A program made the position numbers and the translations under genes. The notes under the pieces were generated by a model. It ran no database searches and was not told the origin of the DNA. It was given only the letters and a program-made list of their open reading frames with translations. Positions 23,886 through 32,678 of a stretch of 64,000 nucleotides of DNA are shown in pieces (the first letter of the stretch is position 1; each line of letters starts with the position of its first letter). Where the stretch lies: assembly GCF_036181745.1 (NCBI RefSeq), contig NZ_CP108080.1, positions 4,653,501 through 4,717,500 of the forward strand, in the 5' to 3' direction. This stretch comes from Streptomyces sp. NBC_00259. GTDB taxonomy: Bacteria; Actinomycetota; Actinomycetes; Streptomycetales; Streptomycetaceae.

Positions 23886-24755
23886 GTGAGCGATGACGTG
23901 AAGCCCGGTTTCGTACGGGTGCGGCTCGACCTGTCGTACGACGGCCGGGACTTCTCCGGCTGGGCCCGGCAGACCCGTGGGCAGCGCACCGTCCAGGGCG
24001 AGATCGAGGACGCGATCCGTACGGTCACCCGGTCGTCGCAGACGTACGAGCTGACCGTCGCGGGCCGCACGGACGCGGGTGTGCACGCCCGCGGTCAGGT
24101 CGCTCACGTCGATCTGCCGCAGGCCCTGTGGGACGAGCACCGCGAGAAGCTGCTGCGACGGCTCGCCGGGCGGCTGTCCCACGACGTGCGGGTGTGGAAG
24201 GCCGAGGAGGCCCCCGCCGGCTTCAACGCCCGCTTCTCCGCGATCTGGCGGCGTTACGCCTACCGTGTCACCGACCACCCCGGCGGCGTCGACCCGCTGC
24301 TGCGCGGGCATGTGCTGTGGCACGACTGGCCGTTGGACGTGGACGCCATGAACGCCGCCGCCGAACGGCTCCTGGGCGAGCACGACTTCGCCGCGTACTG
24401 CAAGAAGCGCGAGGGCGCGACCACCATCCGGACCCTGCAGCAACTGCGCTGGGAGCGGGATCCGTCGGGGATCCTCACCGCGACGGTGAAGGCCGACGCC
24501 TTCTGCCACAACATGGTGCGCTCGCTCGTCGGCGCGATGCTCTTCGTCGGTGACGGACACCGTCCGGTGGACTGGCCCGGCAAGGTCCTGGCCGCAGGGG
24601 TCCGCGACTCCGCCGTCCACGTCGTACGACCGCACGGGCTCACCCTGGAGGAAGTCGGCTACCCCGCCGACGAGTTGCTGGCCGCCAGGAACCTGGAGGC
24701 CCGCAACAAGCGCTCACTTCCCGCCGCTGGACCCGCGGCGGGCGGCTGCTGCTGA
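23886..24755 (+). CDS. truA: tRNA pseudouridine(38-40) synthase
   Basis: TruA isomerises uridines 38-40 of the tRNA anticodon arm. The 289-residue protein carries the catalytic aspartate D63 in AGRTDAGVHARGQ, the N-terminal LDLSYDGRDFSGWARQ, and the C-terminal CHNMVRSLVGAML block. The GTG at 23886 begins SDDVKPGFVRVRLDL. It follows rplQ, the common bacterial order rpoA-rplQ-truA. Confidence 0.97.
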   Translation: MSDDVKPGFVRVRLDLSYDGRDFSGWARQTRGQRTVQGEIEDAIRTVTRSSQTYELTVAGRTDAGVHARGQVAHVDLPQALWDEHREKLLRRLAGRLSHDVRVWKAEEAPAGFNARFSAIWRRYAYRVTDHPGGVDPLLRGHVLWHDWPLDVDAMNAAAERLLGEHDFAAYCKKREGATTIRTLQQLRWERDPSGILTATVKADAFCHNMVRSLVGAMLFVGDGHRPVDWPGKVLAAGVRDSAVHVVRPHGLTLEEVGYPADELLAARNLEARNKRSLPAAGPAAGGCC

Positions 24756-24813
24756 ACGGCCCGGTGGCGAGCCGTCAGCCGCCGGGCGGCCCGCCGGGGC
24801 GCCGCGTCGGCGG

Positions 24814-25686
24814 TCAGCTCGCCGGGGCCGTCGCGGCCGCCGACGCCTGCAGCTCGCCGCGGCGCACGATCTGGCGGAACGTGAACTCGGCCAGGTCGTC
24901 GCCGGGCTGGAACGCCTTGGTGTCGCCCTTGGTGACGGACTTTCCGTTGAGATGTCCGGTGGCGGTGAAGTAGGCGTAGCGGCCGTAGGAGTTGCCCACG
25001 AAGCGGCAGACCGGGCCGCCCTTGCAGAAGCCCGCGACGCCGGAGCCCGAGAGGGGCGCGATGCTGCGGGCCGACTTCTTCACGGCCGCCTGGGCCTGGG
25101 CCTCGGTCGGGAAGACCGCCACGCCGATGGTGACGGCCACGCCGTCCTTGGTGTACGTGGCGCGGATGACCTGGTCACAGCCGTGGGAACGGAGTGCGGT
25201 GCCCAGTGAACCCTGGGTGGCGGAGGCGCAGTTGGTGGTGCGCGCCGTGGGGCCCTTGGTGTAGACGCGGTCGCCCATCGTCAGCTTCCGGCCGGGGAAG
25301 AGGGTGTCGGCGCTGATCGGTGCCTTGTCCTTCGCCTCGCTGGAGATGAAGTCCTTCGGATTCGGCGGGGGCGGCGGGGCGACCGCGGAGAACGAAGGCT
25401 GCGGCTGCGTCGTCTCGTTCGGCAGCTCGGGTGCCGTGGGCAGATCACCGGCGTTCTTGTCGGAGGGCGCGGCGTCGTTCATGAAGACGACGGCCGTGGC
25501 CACGATCGCGGCGACGGCCGTCGTCGCGAGCGCACCGGCGCCGATCAGCAGCCACCTCTTGCGGCGCGCACGCGACGCGGAGGCGTCGGCCAGCGCAGCC
25601 CAGTCGGGCGTCGACGACGACGACGGTGACTGCTGTCCGTACGGCTGTTGCGGCTCCTGCGGCCACTGCGGTCCCCCAAAGCTCAT
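24814..25686 (-). CDS. Single-pass membrane protein with Pro-rich linker, unknown function
   Basis: The product is 290 residues. Residues 1-40 are Gln/Pro/Ser-rich and cytoplasmic, a basic RARRKR stop signal precedes one TM helix (45-69), and a Pro-rich linker (AVAPPPPPNP) leads to a C-terminal extracytoplasmic domain of about 150 residues. That domain has four cysteines (TTNCASA, SHGCDQV, GFCKGGPVC), suggesting disulphides. The ATG at 25686 was preferred over one at 25695 because TTAGG then lies 8 nt upstream. I recognise no enzymatic motif. It is convergent with truA and divergent from the ABC-F gene. Confidence 0.75.
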   Translation of the reverse strand: MSFGGPQWPQEPQQPYGQQSPSSSSTPDWAALADASASRARRKRWLLIGAGALATTAVAAIVATAVVFMNDAAPSDKNAGDLPTAPELPNETTQPQPSFSAVAPPPPPNPKDFISSEAKDKAPISADTLFPGRKLTMGDRVYTKGPTARTTNCASATQGSLGTALRSHGCDQVIRATYTKDGVAVTIGVAVFPTEAQAQAAVKKSARSIAPLSGSGVAGFCKGGPVCRFVGNSYGRYAYFTATGHLNGKSVTKGDTKAFQPGDDLAEFTFRQIVRRGELQASAAATAPAS

Positions 25687-25742
25687 GCCGCGCATCCTAA
25701 ACCTGTTGGGCGTGGGCGTGTCGCCCGGCGAGAATGCCCACC

Positions 25743-27365
25743 ATGGGACATCTCGAGGCCGGACATCTGGAGTACTACCTGCCCGACGGGCGGGTGCTGC
25801 TCGGCGACGTCTCGTTCCGCGTCGGTGAGGGCTCGGTCGTCGCCCTGGTCGGGGCGAACGGCGCGGGCAAGACGACACTGCTCCGGCTGCTCTCCGGGGA
25901 GCTGAAGCCGCACGGCGGGACCGTGTCGGTGAGCGGCGGGCTCGGGGTGATGCAGCAGTTCGTCGGCTCCGTGCGGGACGAGCGCACGGTCCGGGACCTG
26001 CTGGTCTCGGTGGCCCAGCCGAGGATCCGGGAGGCGGCGCGGGCGGTCGACGAGGCCGAGCACCTGATCATGACCGTGGACGACGAGGCCGCGCAGATGG
26101 GCTACGCCCAGGCGCTGAGCGACTGGGCCGAGGTGCAGGGGTACGAGGCCGAGACGGTCTGGGACATGTGCACCATGGCCGCGCTCGGCGTCCCGTACGA
26201 GCAGGCCCAGTGGCGTCTCGTACGCACCCTGTCCGGGGGCGAGCAGAAGCGGCTGGTGCTGGAGGCGCTGCTGCGCGGTCCGGACGAGGTGCTGCTGCTG
26301 GACGAGCCGGACAACTATCTGGACGTGCCGGGCAAGCGGTGGCTGGAGGAACGGCTGCGGGAGACCCGCAAGACCGTCCTGTTCGTCTCGCACGACCGGG
26401 AGCTGCTGGCCCGGGCCGCGCAGAAGATCGTGGCGGTGGAGCCGGGGCCGGCGGGCAGCGACGTGTGGGTGCACGGCGGGGGCTTCGACACGTTCCACGA
26501 CGCGCGGCGGGAGCGGTTCGCGCGGTTCGAGGAGCTGAAGCGGCGCTGGGAGGAGGAACACGCCCGGCTGAAGGCGCTGGTCCACAAGCTGCGGCAGCAG
26601 GCGGCGATCAGCCCCGACATGGCGTCGCGGTACCGGGCGATGCAGACGCGGTTCAGGAAGTTCGAGGAGGCCGGCCCGCCGCCGGAGCCGCCGCGCGAGC
26701 AGGAGATCCGGATGCGGCTGCGCGGCGGGCGCACCGGGGTGCGGGCCGTGACCTGCGTGAACCTGGAGCTCTCCGGGCTCATGAAGCCGTTCGACCTGGA
26801 GATCTTCTACGGGGAGCGGGTCGCGGTCCTCGGGTCCAACGGCTCGGGCAAGTCCCACTTCCTGCGGCTGCTCGCGGGCGACACGTCCGTGGCGCACAAG
26901 GGCGAGTGGAAGCTGGGCGCGCGCGTGGTCCCGGGGCACTTCGCCCAGACGCACGCGCACCCCGAGCTTCTCGGGCGCACGCTGGTCGACATCCTGTGGA
27001 CGGAGCACGCCAAGGACCGCGGCGGCGCGATGTCGGTGCTGCGGCGGTACGAGCTGGAGCGCCAGGGCGACCAGACCTTCGACAAGCTCTCCGGCGGTCA
27101 GCAGGCCCGGTTCCAGATCCTCCTCCTGGAGCTGGAGGGCACCACGGCGCTGCTCCTCGACGAGCCCACGGACAACCTGGACCTGGAGTCGGCGGAGGCG
27201 CTCCAGGACGGCCTGGAGGTCTACGAGGGCACCGTGCTCGCCGTCACGCACGACCGCTGGTTCGCGAAGTCCTTCGACCGATATCTGGTCTTCGGCTCGG
27301 ACGGCGTGGTCCGGGAGACGGCGGAGCCGGTGTGGGACGAGCGGCGGGTCGAGCGGGCCCGCTAG
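25743..27365 (+). CDS. ABC-F family ATPase, ribosome-associated type
   Basis: This protein of about 540 residues has two ABC domains and no membrane segments. The first has Walker A GANGAGKTT (37-45), LSGGEQKRLVLEALL and Walker B VLLLDEPDNYLD. The second has GSNGSGKSH, LSGGQQARFQILLLE and LLLDEPTDNLD. A charged coiled-coil linker (RFEELKRRWEEEHARLKALV) joins them, the P-site-tRNA-interaction region of ABC-F factors. Family members act on the ribosome, as translation factors or antibiotic-resistance proteins; which applies here is unknown. An in-frame ATG at 25734 is an alternative start. Confidence 0.9.
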   Translation: MGHLEAGHLEYYLPDGRVLLGDVSFRVGEGSVVALVGANGAGKTTLLRLLSGELKPHGGTVSVSGGLGVMQQFVGSVRDERTVRDLLVSVAQPRIREAARAVDEAEHLIMTVDDEAAQMGYAQALSDWAEVQGYEAETVWDMCTMAALGVPYEQAQWRLVRTLSGGEQKRLVLEALLRGPDEVLLLDEPDNYLDVPGKRWLEERLRETRKTVLFVSHDRELLARAAQKIVAVEPGPAGSDVWVHGGGFDTFHDARRERFARFEELKRRWEEEHARLKALVHKLRQQAAISPDMASRYRAMQTRFRKFEEAGPPPEPPREQEIRMRLRGGRTGVRAVTCVNLELSGLMKPFDLEIFYGERVAVLGSNGSGKSHFLRLLAGDTSVAHKGEWKLGARVVPGHFAQTHAHPELLGRTLVDILWTEHAKDRGGAMSVLRRYELERQGDQTFDKLSGGQQARFQILLLELEGTTALLLDEPTDNLDLESAEALQDGLEVYEGTVLAVTHDRWFAKSFDRYLVFGSDGVVRETAEPVWDERRVERAR

Positions 27366-27377
27366 GGCGGGCGCGTT

Positions 27378-27407
27378 TTGACCCATACAGGGCTGCGCGG
27401 GTAGTCT
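27378..27407 (+). promoter_or_regulatory. Predicted promoter of rplM-rpsI
   Basis: TTGACC (27378-27383), 18 nt, TAGTCT (27402-27407) is a near-consensus vegetative promoter. It lies about 185 nt before the rplM start, so the mRNA would have a leader long enough for L13-type autoregulation. Confidence 0.7.
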
Positions 27408-27593
27408 CGTCGATTGTTATGCGTATTGGCTTCGTCGTTCTCACGCGAAGGGCCCTTACGTAGGTTCCCTGGAGCAGTTACCAGTGGCTCGCATACGGGC
27501 TTCGTCCCCGGCATTGTGAGCCCCAGCTGCATGATCGCTTCAGAGGATTCGTGTGTCTGGAACCCATCCACCGAAGAAGCGAAGGCTACGACC

Positions 27594-28037
27594 TTGCGTA
27601 CGTACAGCCCCAAGCCCGGCGATGTCACTCGCCAGTGGCACATCATCGACGCGCAGGACATCGTCCTGGGCCGTCTGGCGACTACGGCAGCGAACCTCCT
27701 CCGGGGCAAGCACAAGCCGATCTACGCCCCCCACATGGACATGGGCGACTTCGTCATCATCATCAACGCCGAGAAGGTTCACCTCTCCGGCAACAAGAAG
27801 ACCCAGAAGATGGCCTACCGCCACTCCGGGTACCCGGGTGGTCTGCGCTCCGTCCGCTACGACGAGCTGCTGGCCAAGAGCCCGGAGAAGGCCGTGGAGA
27901 AGGCCATCAAGGGCATGATCCCGAAGAACACCCTGGGTCGTCAGATGCTCTCGAAGCTGAAGATCTACGCGGGCGAGAACCACCCGCACGCTGCTCAGCA
28001 GCCGGTCCCGTTCGAGATCACCCAGGTCGCGCAGTAG
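27594..28037 (+). CDS. rplM: 50S ribosomal protein L13 (TTG start)
   Basis: L13 (147 residues) is an early-assembly 23S binder. It shows RTYSPKPGDVTRQWHIIDAQ, DIVLGRLATTAANLLRGKHK and MIPKNTLGRQMLSKLKIYAG, all family hallmarks. The conserved N-terminus begins exactly at a TTG (27594) preceded by GAAGG with 8-nt spacing. No ATG or GTG fits, so TTG initiation is the best reading. rpsI follows after 44 nt. Confidence 0.95.
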   Translation: MRTYSPKPGDVTRQWHIIDAQDIVLGRLATTAANLLRGKHKPIYAPHMDMGDFVIIINAEKVHLSGNKKTQKMAYRHSGYPGGLRSVRYDELLAKSPEKAVEKAIKGMIPKNTLGRQMLSKLKIYAGENHPHAAQQPVPFEITQVAQ

Positions 28038-28081
28038 TTCCGGCCACCCCCTAAGACGTACAGAAAGATCTGAGGAGAATC

Positions 28082-28600
28082 GTGGCCGAGACCACCGCAG
28101 AAACCCCCGTCGAGGGCGAAGAGACCTACGCCGAGGTCACCACCTTCGAGTCGGAGACGCCCGTCGAGGGCGAGTACACCTCCGAGTCCCTCGCGTCCCG
28201 CTTCGGCGAGCCGCAGCCGGCCGCCGGCCTGGGTCGTCGCAAGAACGCCATCGCCCGTGTCCGGATCGTTCCGGGCACCGGCAAGTGGAAGATCAACGGT
28301 CGCACCCTTGAGGAGTACTTCCCCAACAAGGTGCACCAGCAGGAAGTCAACGAGCCCTTCAAGGTGCTCGAGCTCGACGGCCGCTACGACGTCATCGCCC
28401 GTATCGCGGGTGGCGGCGTCTCCGGCCAGGCCGGCGCCCTGCGCCTCGGCGTGGCCCGCGCGCTGAACGAGGCGGACGTGGACAACAACCGCGGCCCGCT
28501 GAAGAAGGCCGGCTTCCTGAGCCGCGACGACCGTGCGGTCGAGCGCAAGAAGGCCGGTCTGAAGAAGGCCCGCAAGGCCCCGCAGTACAGCAAGCGCTAA
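28082..28600 (+). CDS. rpsI: 30S ribosomal protein S9
   Basis: S9's C-terminal tail reaches the P-site tRNA. The core is unmistakable: AAGLGRRKNAIARVRIVPGT, GGVSGQAGALRLGVARAL and the terminal DDRAVERKKAGLKKARKAPQ then YSKR. At 172 residues it has an acidic Thr/Glu-rich N-terminal extension of about 45 residues, usual in actinobacteria. The GTG at 28082 follows GAGGAGAATC. It forms the universal rplM-rpsI pair. Confidence 0.97.
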   Translation: MAETTAETPVEGEETYAEVTTFESETPVEGEYTSESLASRFGEPQPAAGLGRRKNAIARVRIVPGTGKWKINGRTLEEYFPNKVHQQEVNEPFKVLELDGRYDVIARIAGGGVSGQAGALRLGVARALNEADVDNNRGPLKKAGFLSRDDRAVERKKAGLKKARKAPQYSKR

Positions 28601-28629
28601 ATCGCCTGCTGGCCTGTACGGCATACGTT

Positions 28630-28660
28630 CGCCCCGGCGGCACTCCGTGCTGCCGGGGCG
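28630..28660 (+). terminator. Stem-loop terminator of rplM-rpsI
   Basis: CGCCCCGGCGGCAC (28630-28643) pairs with GTGCTGCCGGGGCG (28647-28660) around a 3-nt loop, with one G-U pair. The T-containing tail TTCCGTTTAT follows. It lies 30 nt after rpsI. Confidence 0.75.
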
Positions 28661-28776
28661 TTCCGTTTATCGGACCCGGGAGACCCCCGGGGTGACACAG
28701 CTCGGCGTCCTGGGCGTATAAACGACAGGAAAGCGCCGGGGGACGCGCGTTTTCGGAGCATTTTCGGAGGACACCA

Positions 28777-30135
28777 GTGGGACGACTCTTCGGCACGGAC
28801 GGTGTGCGCGGTGTCGCGAACGCGGATCTGACGGTGGAGCTCGCGCTCGGCCTGTCGGTCGCGGCGGCGCACGTGCTCGCCGAGGCGGGCACGTTCGAGG
28901 GCCATCGGCCGACGGCGGTGGTCGGACGTGATCCCCGCGCGTCCGGGGAGTTCCTGGAGGCCGCCGTCGTGGCGGGCCTCGCGAGCGCGGGCGTCGACGT
29001 CCTGCGCGTCGGTGTGCTGCCCACGCCGGCCGTGGCGTACCTCACCGGTGCGCTGGGTGCCGACCTCGGGGTGATGCTCTCCGCGAGCCACAACGCCATG
29101 CCGGACAACGGCATCAAGTTCTTCGCGCGGGGCGGCCACAAGCTCGCCGACGAGCTGGAGGACCGCATCGAGTCCGTGTACGAGGAGCACCGCACCGGTG
29201 CCCCGTGGGACCGGCCGACCGGTTCCGGCGTCGGCCGCGTACGCGACTACGACGAGGGCTTCGACAAGTACGTCGCCCACCTCATCGCCGTCCTGCCGAA
29301 CCGGCTCGACGGGCTCAAGGTCGTCCTCGACGAGGCGCACGGCGCGGCCGCCCGGGTCTCGCCCGAGGCGTTCACCCGGGCCGGTGCCGAGGTCGTCACG
29401 ATCGGCGCCGAGCCGGACGGCCTCAACATCAACGACGGCTGCGGTTCCACCCACCTGGACCTGCTGAAGGCCGCGGTCGTGGACCACCGGGCCGACCTCG
29501 GCATCGCCCACGACGGCGACGCCGACCGCTGCCTCGCCGTGGACGCGGCGGGCAACGAGATCGACGGCGACCAGATCCTGGCCGTGCTCGCGCTGGCCAT
29601 GCGCGAGGCGGGCACGCTGCGCGGCAACACCGTCGTCGCCACCGTCATGTCGAACCTGGGCTTCAAGCTGGCGATGGAGCGCGAGGGCGTCGAGATGGTG
29701 CAGACGGCCGTCGGCGACCGGTACGTCCTGGAGTCGATGAAGGAGCACGGGTACGCGCTGGGCGGCGAGCAGTCCGGCCACGTCATCGTCCTCGACCACG
29801 CCACGACCGGCGACGGCACCCTGACCGGCCTGATGCTGGCGGCCCGGGTCGCCGCGACGGGCCGCTCCCTGGCGGACCTCGCCGGTGTCATGGACCGGCT
29901 CCCGCAGGTCCTGATCAACGTCCCGGACGTCGACAAGTCGCGCGTCTCGTCCTCGGTCGAGCTGACGGCCGCGGTCACCGAGGCCGAGCGGGAGCTCGGC
30001 ACCACCGGCCGGGTGCTGCTGCGCCCCTCCGGCACGGAGCCGCTGGTCCGTGTGATGGTCGAGGCCGCGGACATCGACCAGGCCCGCTCGGTGGCGGGAC
30101 GGCTGGCGGACGCGGTGAAGTCGGCGCTCGGCTGA
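28777..30135 (+). CDS. glmM: Phosphoglucosamine mutase
   Basis: GlmM converts glucosamine-6-phosphate to glucosamine-1-phosphate for UDP-GlcNAc and peptidoglycan synthesis. The 452-residue protein has the phosphoserine loop MLSASHNAMPDNG (active Ser104), the metal loop HDGDADRCL near 245, the sugar-binding GGEQSGH and the phosphate-binding RPSGTEPLVRVM. The GTG start has GGAGG 7 nt upstream. glmS, the preceding pathway step, lies 4 kb downstream. Confidence 0.97.
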   Translation: MGRLFGTDGVRGVANADLTVELALGLSVAAAHVLAEAGTFEGHRPTAVVGRDPRASGEFLEAAVVAGLASAGVDVLRVGVLPTPAVAYLTGALGADLGVMLSASHNAMPDNGIKFFARGGHKLADELEDRIESVYEEHRTGAPWDRPTGSGVGRVRDYDEGFDKYVAHLIAVLPNRLDGLKVVLDEAHGAAARVSPEAFTRAGAEVVTIGAEPDGLNINDGCGSTHLDLLKAAVVDHRADLGIAHDGDADRCLAVDAAGNEIDGDQILAVLALAMREAGTLRGNTVVATVMSNLGFKLAMEREGVEMVQTAVGDRYVLESMKEHGYALGGEQSGHVIVLDHATTGDGTLTGLMLAARVAATGRSLADLAGVMDRLPQVLINVPDVDKSRVSSSVELTAAVTEAERELGTTGRVLLRPSGTEPLVRVMVEAADIDQARSVAGRLADAVKSALG

Positions 30136-30148
30136 CCTCCGGGGGCTT

Positions 30149-30214
30149 CCGCAGGGGGGTCACCCCCTGCGGGCCCCGTGCGGGATTCCGGTGCCGTCCC
30201 CGGGGACGGCACCG
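30149..30214 (+). terminator. Double hairpin after glmM
   Basis: Two stem-loops lie in tandem. The first pairs CCGCAGGGGG (30149-30158) with CCCCCTGCGG (30163-30172). The second is a perfect 26-bp palindrome centred at 30201/30202, arms 30189-30201 and 30202-30214. They probably end the glmM transcript. Confidence 0.65.
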
Positions 30215-30311
30215 CGACCCGGACCGCGGACGGTCCGTGCGTCGGCTGTTCGGGCGAGTCGAGCGTGTGGCGCGGTGAGGGCCGAGGGGACGGCTCGTAC
30301 CTTCGGGTCGT

Positions 30312-31724
30312 ATGACGTACGTATCCAGGGAGCGTGCAGCCGGACCCACTCGTCGCAGCGCGCTGGCCGGGCTCGTCGGCGGGGCAGGGGCCGCGATGGC
30401 CGCCGGGTGCACCCCCTCGGGAGCGTCACCCGCCGCCGCGCCCACCCCCAGCCGTTCGCCGGGGGCCACCGCCCCGGCGGCGAACCCGACGCCCGGGGCG
30501 ATGACGCTCTTCAAGGACCCCGCGTACAACTTCGGCGGTCTCATGGCACTCGGCGGGGCCGGTTTCGGCGCCGGGGAGGTGGGCGAGGTGCTCACCGCCG
30601 TGAACACGATCAACAAGGCCGGCCTCTCCTCCCAGACGTACGTCGAGACCTTCAAGAAGCTCGGCGACCAGCTCATGGAAGCCCCGGAGGGCAGCAAGCC
30701 CGACGACCAGACCAAGCGCTTCCGCGCGCTGCGGGCCGCCCAGTACTACGCCCAGGCGCTGTTCTTCGTCCTCGGCTCCGACGATCCGGGCAGCGAGGAG
30801 CAGCTGTACAAGGCCGGGCGAGGCGCCTGGGACACGTTCTGCGGCCTGTGCGACCCGGCGCCGGTGAAGGCGAACGTGCCGTACGGGAAGACCCCGCTGC
30901 CGGTGTGGTTCTTCCGGCCGGACGGGGCCGACACGCGCCGCCCCACCGTGATCCTCACGAACGGCAGCGACGGCCAGAACGTCGACATGTGGACCTACGG
31001 TGTCCCGGCGGCCCTGGACCGCGGCTGGAACGCCCTCGTGTACGACGGGCCCGGCCAGGGACAGCTGCTCTTCGTGGACCAGGTGGTCTTCTCACCGACC
31101 TGGGACAAGGTCGTCACCCCGCTGGTGGACTGGCTGGTCGCCCGCCCGGACGTCGACCCGAAGAAGATCGCCCTGACGGGGCTGAGCATGGCCGGTGACC
31201 TGGCTCCCCGTGCCGCGGCCTTCGAGACCAGGATCGCCGCGCTGGTGGCGATGCCCGGCTGTGTCGAGCCCTGGCTGGGCTTCCCCGCGGAGATCCGGGA
31301 GATCCTCACCCCGAGCAAGGAGGAGACCAACAACATCTGGAACAAGGAGGTCGTCCCCGAGCTGCCGCCCGCCGCCGCCGCGACGATGAAGAAGCGCTTC
31401 GAGCCCTTCTCGATCCCCGCGATGCTCGACGCCCGCGAGGGCAAGCTGTTCACCGACTTCTACACGCCCGCCACGCGCATCCAGGCACTGACGATCACGG
31501 ACGTCGTCGGACGCATCACGTCGCCCACGCTGGTGCTGGACTACGACGACGAGCAGTTCTATCCCGGCCAGCCGCGCCAGATGTACGACAAACTGACGTC
31601 CCCCAAGGACTACGTGAAGCTCACCGCGGCCCAGGGCGCACAGCTGCACTGCTCCCCGATGGCCCCGCAGCTGCACTGCGAGGTCGTCTTCGACTGGCTG
31701 CAGGAGACGCTGTCAGGCAGCTGA
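30312..31724 (+). CDS. Tat-exported lipoprotein, alpha/beta-hydrolase (FrsA/DUF1100-like)
   Basis: This 470-residue protein has a twin-arginine signal (TRRSALAGLVGGAG) and a lipobox near MAAGC (about residue 33), then a Pro/Thr/Ala linker. The hydrolase fold shows TVILTNGSDGQNVDM (oxyanion region), YDGPGQGQ and the nucleophile elbow GLSMAG (Ser about 292). A candidate acid is in LVLDYDDEQFYPG, and a late histidine in LHCEVVFDW. Substrate is unknown. Sequence TACCTT sits 8 nt before the ATG with no clear Shine-Dalgarno, so leaderless transcription is possible. It overlaps the 3' end of the convergent DUF389 gene by 12 nt. Confidence 0.8.
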   Translation: MTYVSRERAAGPTRRSALAGLVGGAGAAMAAGCTPSGASPAAAPTPSRSPGATAPAANPTPGAMTLFKDPAYNFGGLMALGGAGFGAGEVGEVLTAVNTINKAGLSSQTYVETFKKLGDQLMEAPEGSKPDDQTKRFRALRAAQYYAQALFFVLGSDDPGSEEQLYKAGRGAWDTFCGLCDPAPVKANVPYGKTPLPVWFFRPDGADTRRPTVILTNGSDGQNVDMWTYGVPAALDRGWNALVYDGPGQGQLLFVDQVVFSPTWDKVVTPLVDWLVARPDVDPKKIALTGLSMAGDLAPRAAAFETRIAALVAMPGCVEPWLGFPAEIREILTPSKEETNNIWNKEVVPELPPAAAATMKKRFEPFSIPAMLDAREGKLFTDFYTPATRIQALTITDVVGRITSPTLVLDYDDEQFYPGQPRQMYDKLTSPKDYVKLTAAQGAQLHCSPMAPQLHCEVVFDWLQETLSGS

Positions 31725-32660
31725 CTTCCTCGTCGTGCGCTTGCGCTGGTTGTTCCACAGCGCCTTCTGGACGAACAGTGTGAGCGTCCCGGCGAGGATG
31801 ATCCCGAGCAGATTGAGCAGCAGCTGCTCGGTCGAGCCCCAGGCCTGGCCGAACTCGCTCAAGCTGAGCGCCACCGCCGCGTTGGCCGCCGCCGGGACCG
31901 TCGTCACCGAGATGGCCACACCGACCAGGGCACCCGACTTCGCCGAGGTCAGCGAGAGCGTGCCCGCGATGCCCGCGAGGACGGCGACGACGAACGAGAA
32001 CGCGTCCGGGTTGTAGATGAACGCCGTGTTGGGCCGTTCGCCCTCCAGCAGTGCGCGGTCGAAGAGCCCGATGCCGCCCATGAAGAGGCTGAAGAGCACC
32101 GTCAACGCCATGGACACCGCAAAACCCACGATCAGCGCGATGAACGAGCGCCAGGCCAGCCTCGGCAGCCGCTGGACCACCGCCGTGCTGAAGCCGGCGA
32201 GCGGACCGAACTCCGGGCCGACCGCCATCGCGCCCACGATGAGGATGGCGTTGTCCAGCACCACACCGCATGCGGCGATCATCGTCGCCAGCGTGAGGAA
32301 CGCGAGGTAGGTGACGGACAGCGTCGACTCCTCGTGCGTCGCGTCGGTCAGGTGCTCCCACAGCACCGCGTCCGCGCCCTCACCCGGTGCGTCGTCCTTC
32401 GCCTCGTCGGCGCGCTTCGACAGCGACAGGTCGATGCTGTCGACCGCGATCGAGCCGTCGTGTTCAAGACCGAGCTCCCGGAGGCGGCCGATCAGCTCGT
32501 CCCCGGCCTCACGGGCCACGTCGCACAGGACCAGATCGCCCGACGGGTTGCGGGCGGCTCCCGGGACCACGGCGAGGTGGGCCGCGCCGACCGTCTTCTC
32601 GACGGTGTCGACGACCTCCTCGGTGCGGTCGGACGGCACGATCAGGCGCAGGTGCAGCAC
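31713..32660 (-). CDS. DUF389 integral membrane protein
   Basis: This 315-residue protein has a cytoplasmic N-terminal ferredoxin-like region of about 105 residues (LRLIVPSDRTEEVVDTVEK). Five to six TM segments follow, including LTLATMIAACGVVLDNAILI, SFIALIVGFAVSMALTVLFS and LLLNLLGIILAGTLTLFVQK. The family signature GAMAVGPEFGPLAG is clear. The C-terminus is basic. The GTG at 32660 follows GGAG. The family's function is not established. It is transcribed in the same direction as upstream coaA (18-nt gap), so the two may share an mRNA. Confidence 0.87.
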   Translation of the reverse strand: MLHLRLIVPSDRTEEVVDTVEKTVGAAHLAVVPGAARNPSGDLVLCDVAREAGDELIGRLRELGLEHDGSIAVDSIDLSLSKRADEAKDDAPGEGADAVLWEHLTDATHEESTLSVTYLAFLTLATMIAACGVVLDNAILIVGAMAVGPEFGPLAGFSTAVVQRLPRLAWRSFIALIVGFAVSMALTVLFSLFMGGIGLFDRALLEGERPNTAFIYNPDAFSFVVAVLAGIAGTLSLTSAKSGALVGVAISVTTVPAAANAAVALSLSEFGQAWGSTEQLLLNLLGIILAGTLTLFVQKALWNNQRKRTTRKSAA

Positions 32661-32678
32661 GCGGTGCTCCTCGGCGGT

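Noticed and set aside
21861..24635. 924-codon minus-strand open frame across rpsK, rpoA, rplQ and truA
   Set aside because: It is antisense to four unmistakable conserved genes, so it is a GC-bias artefact.
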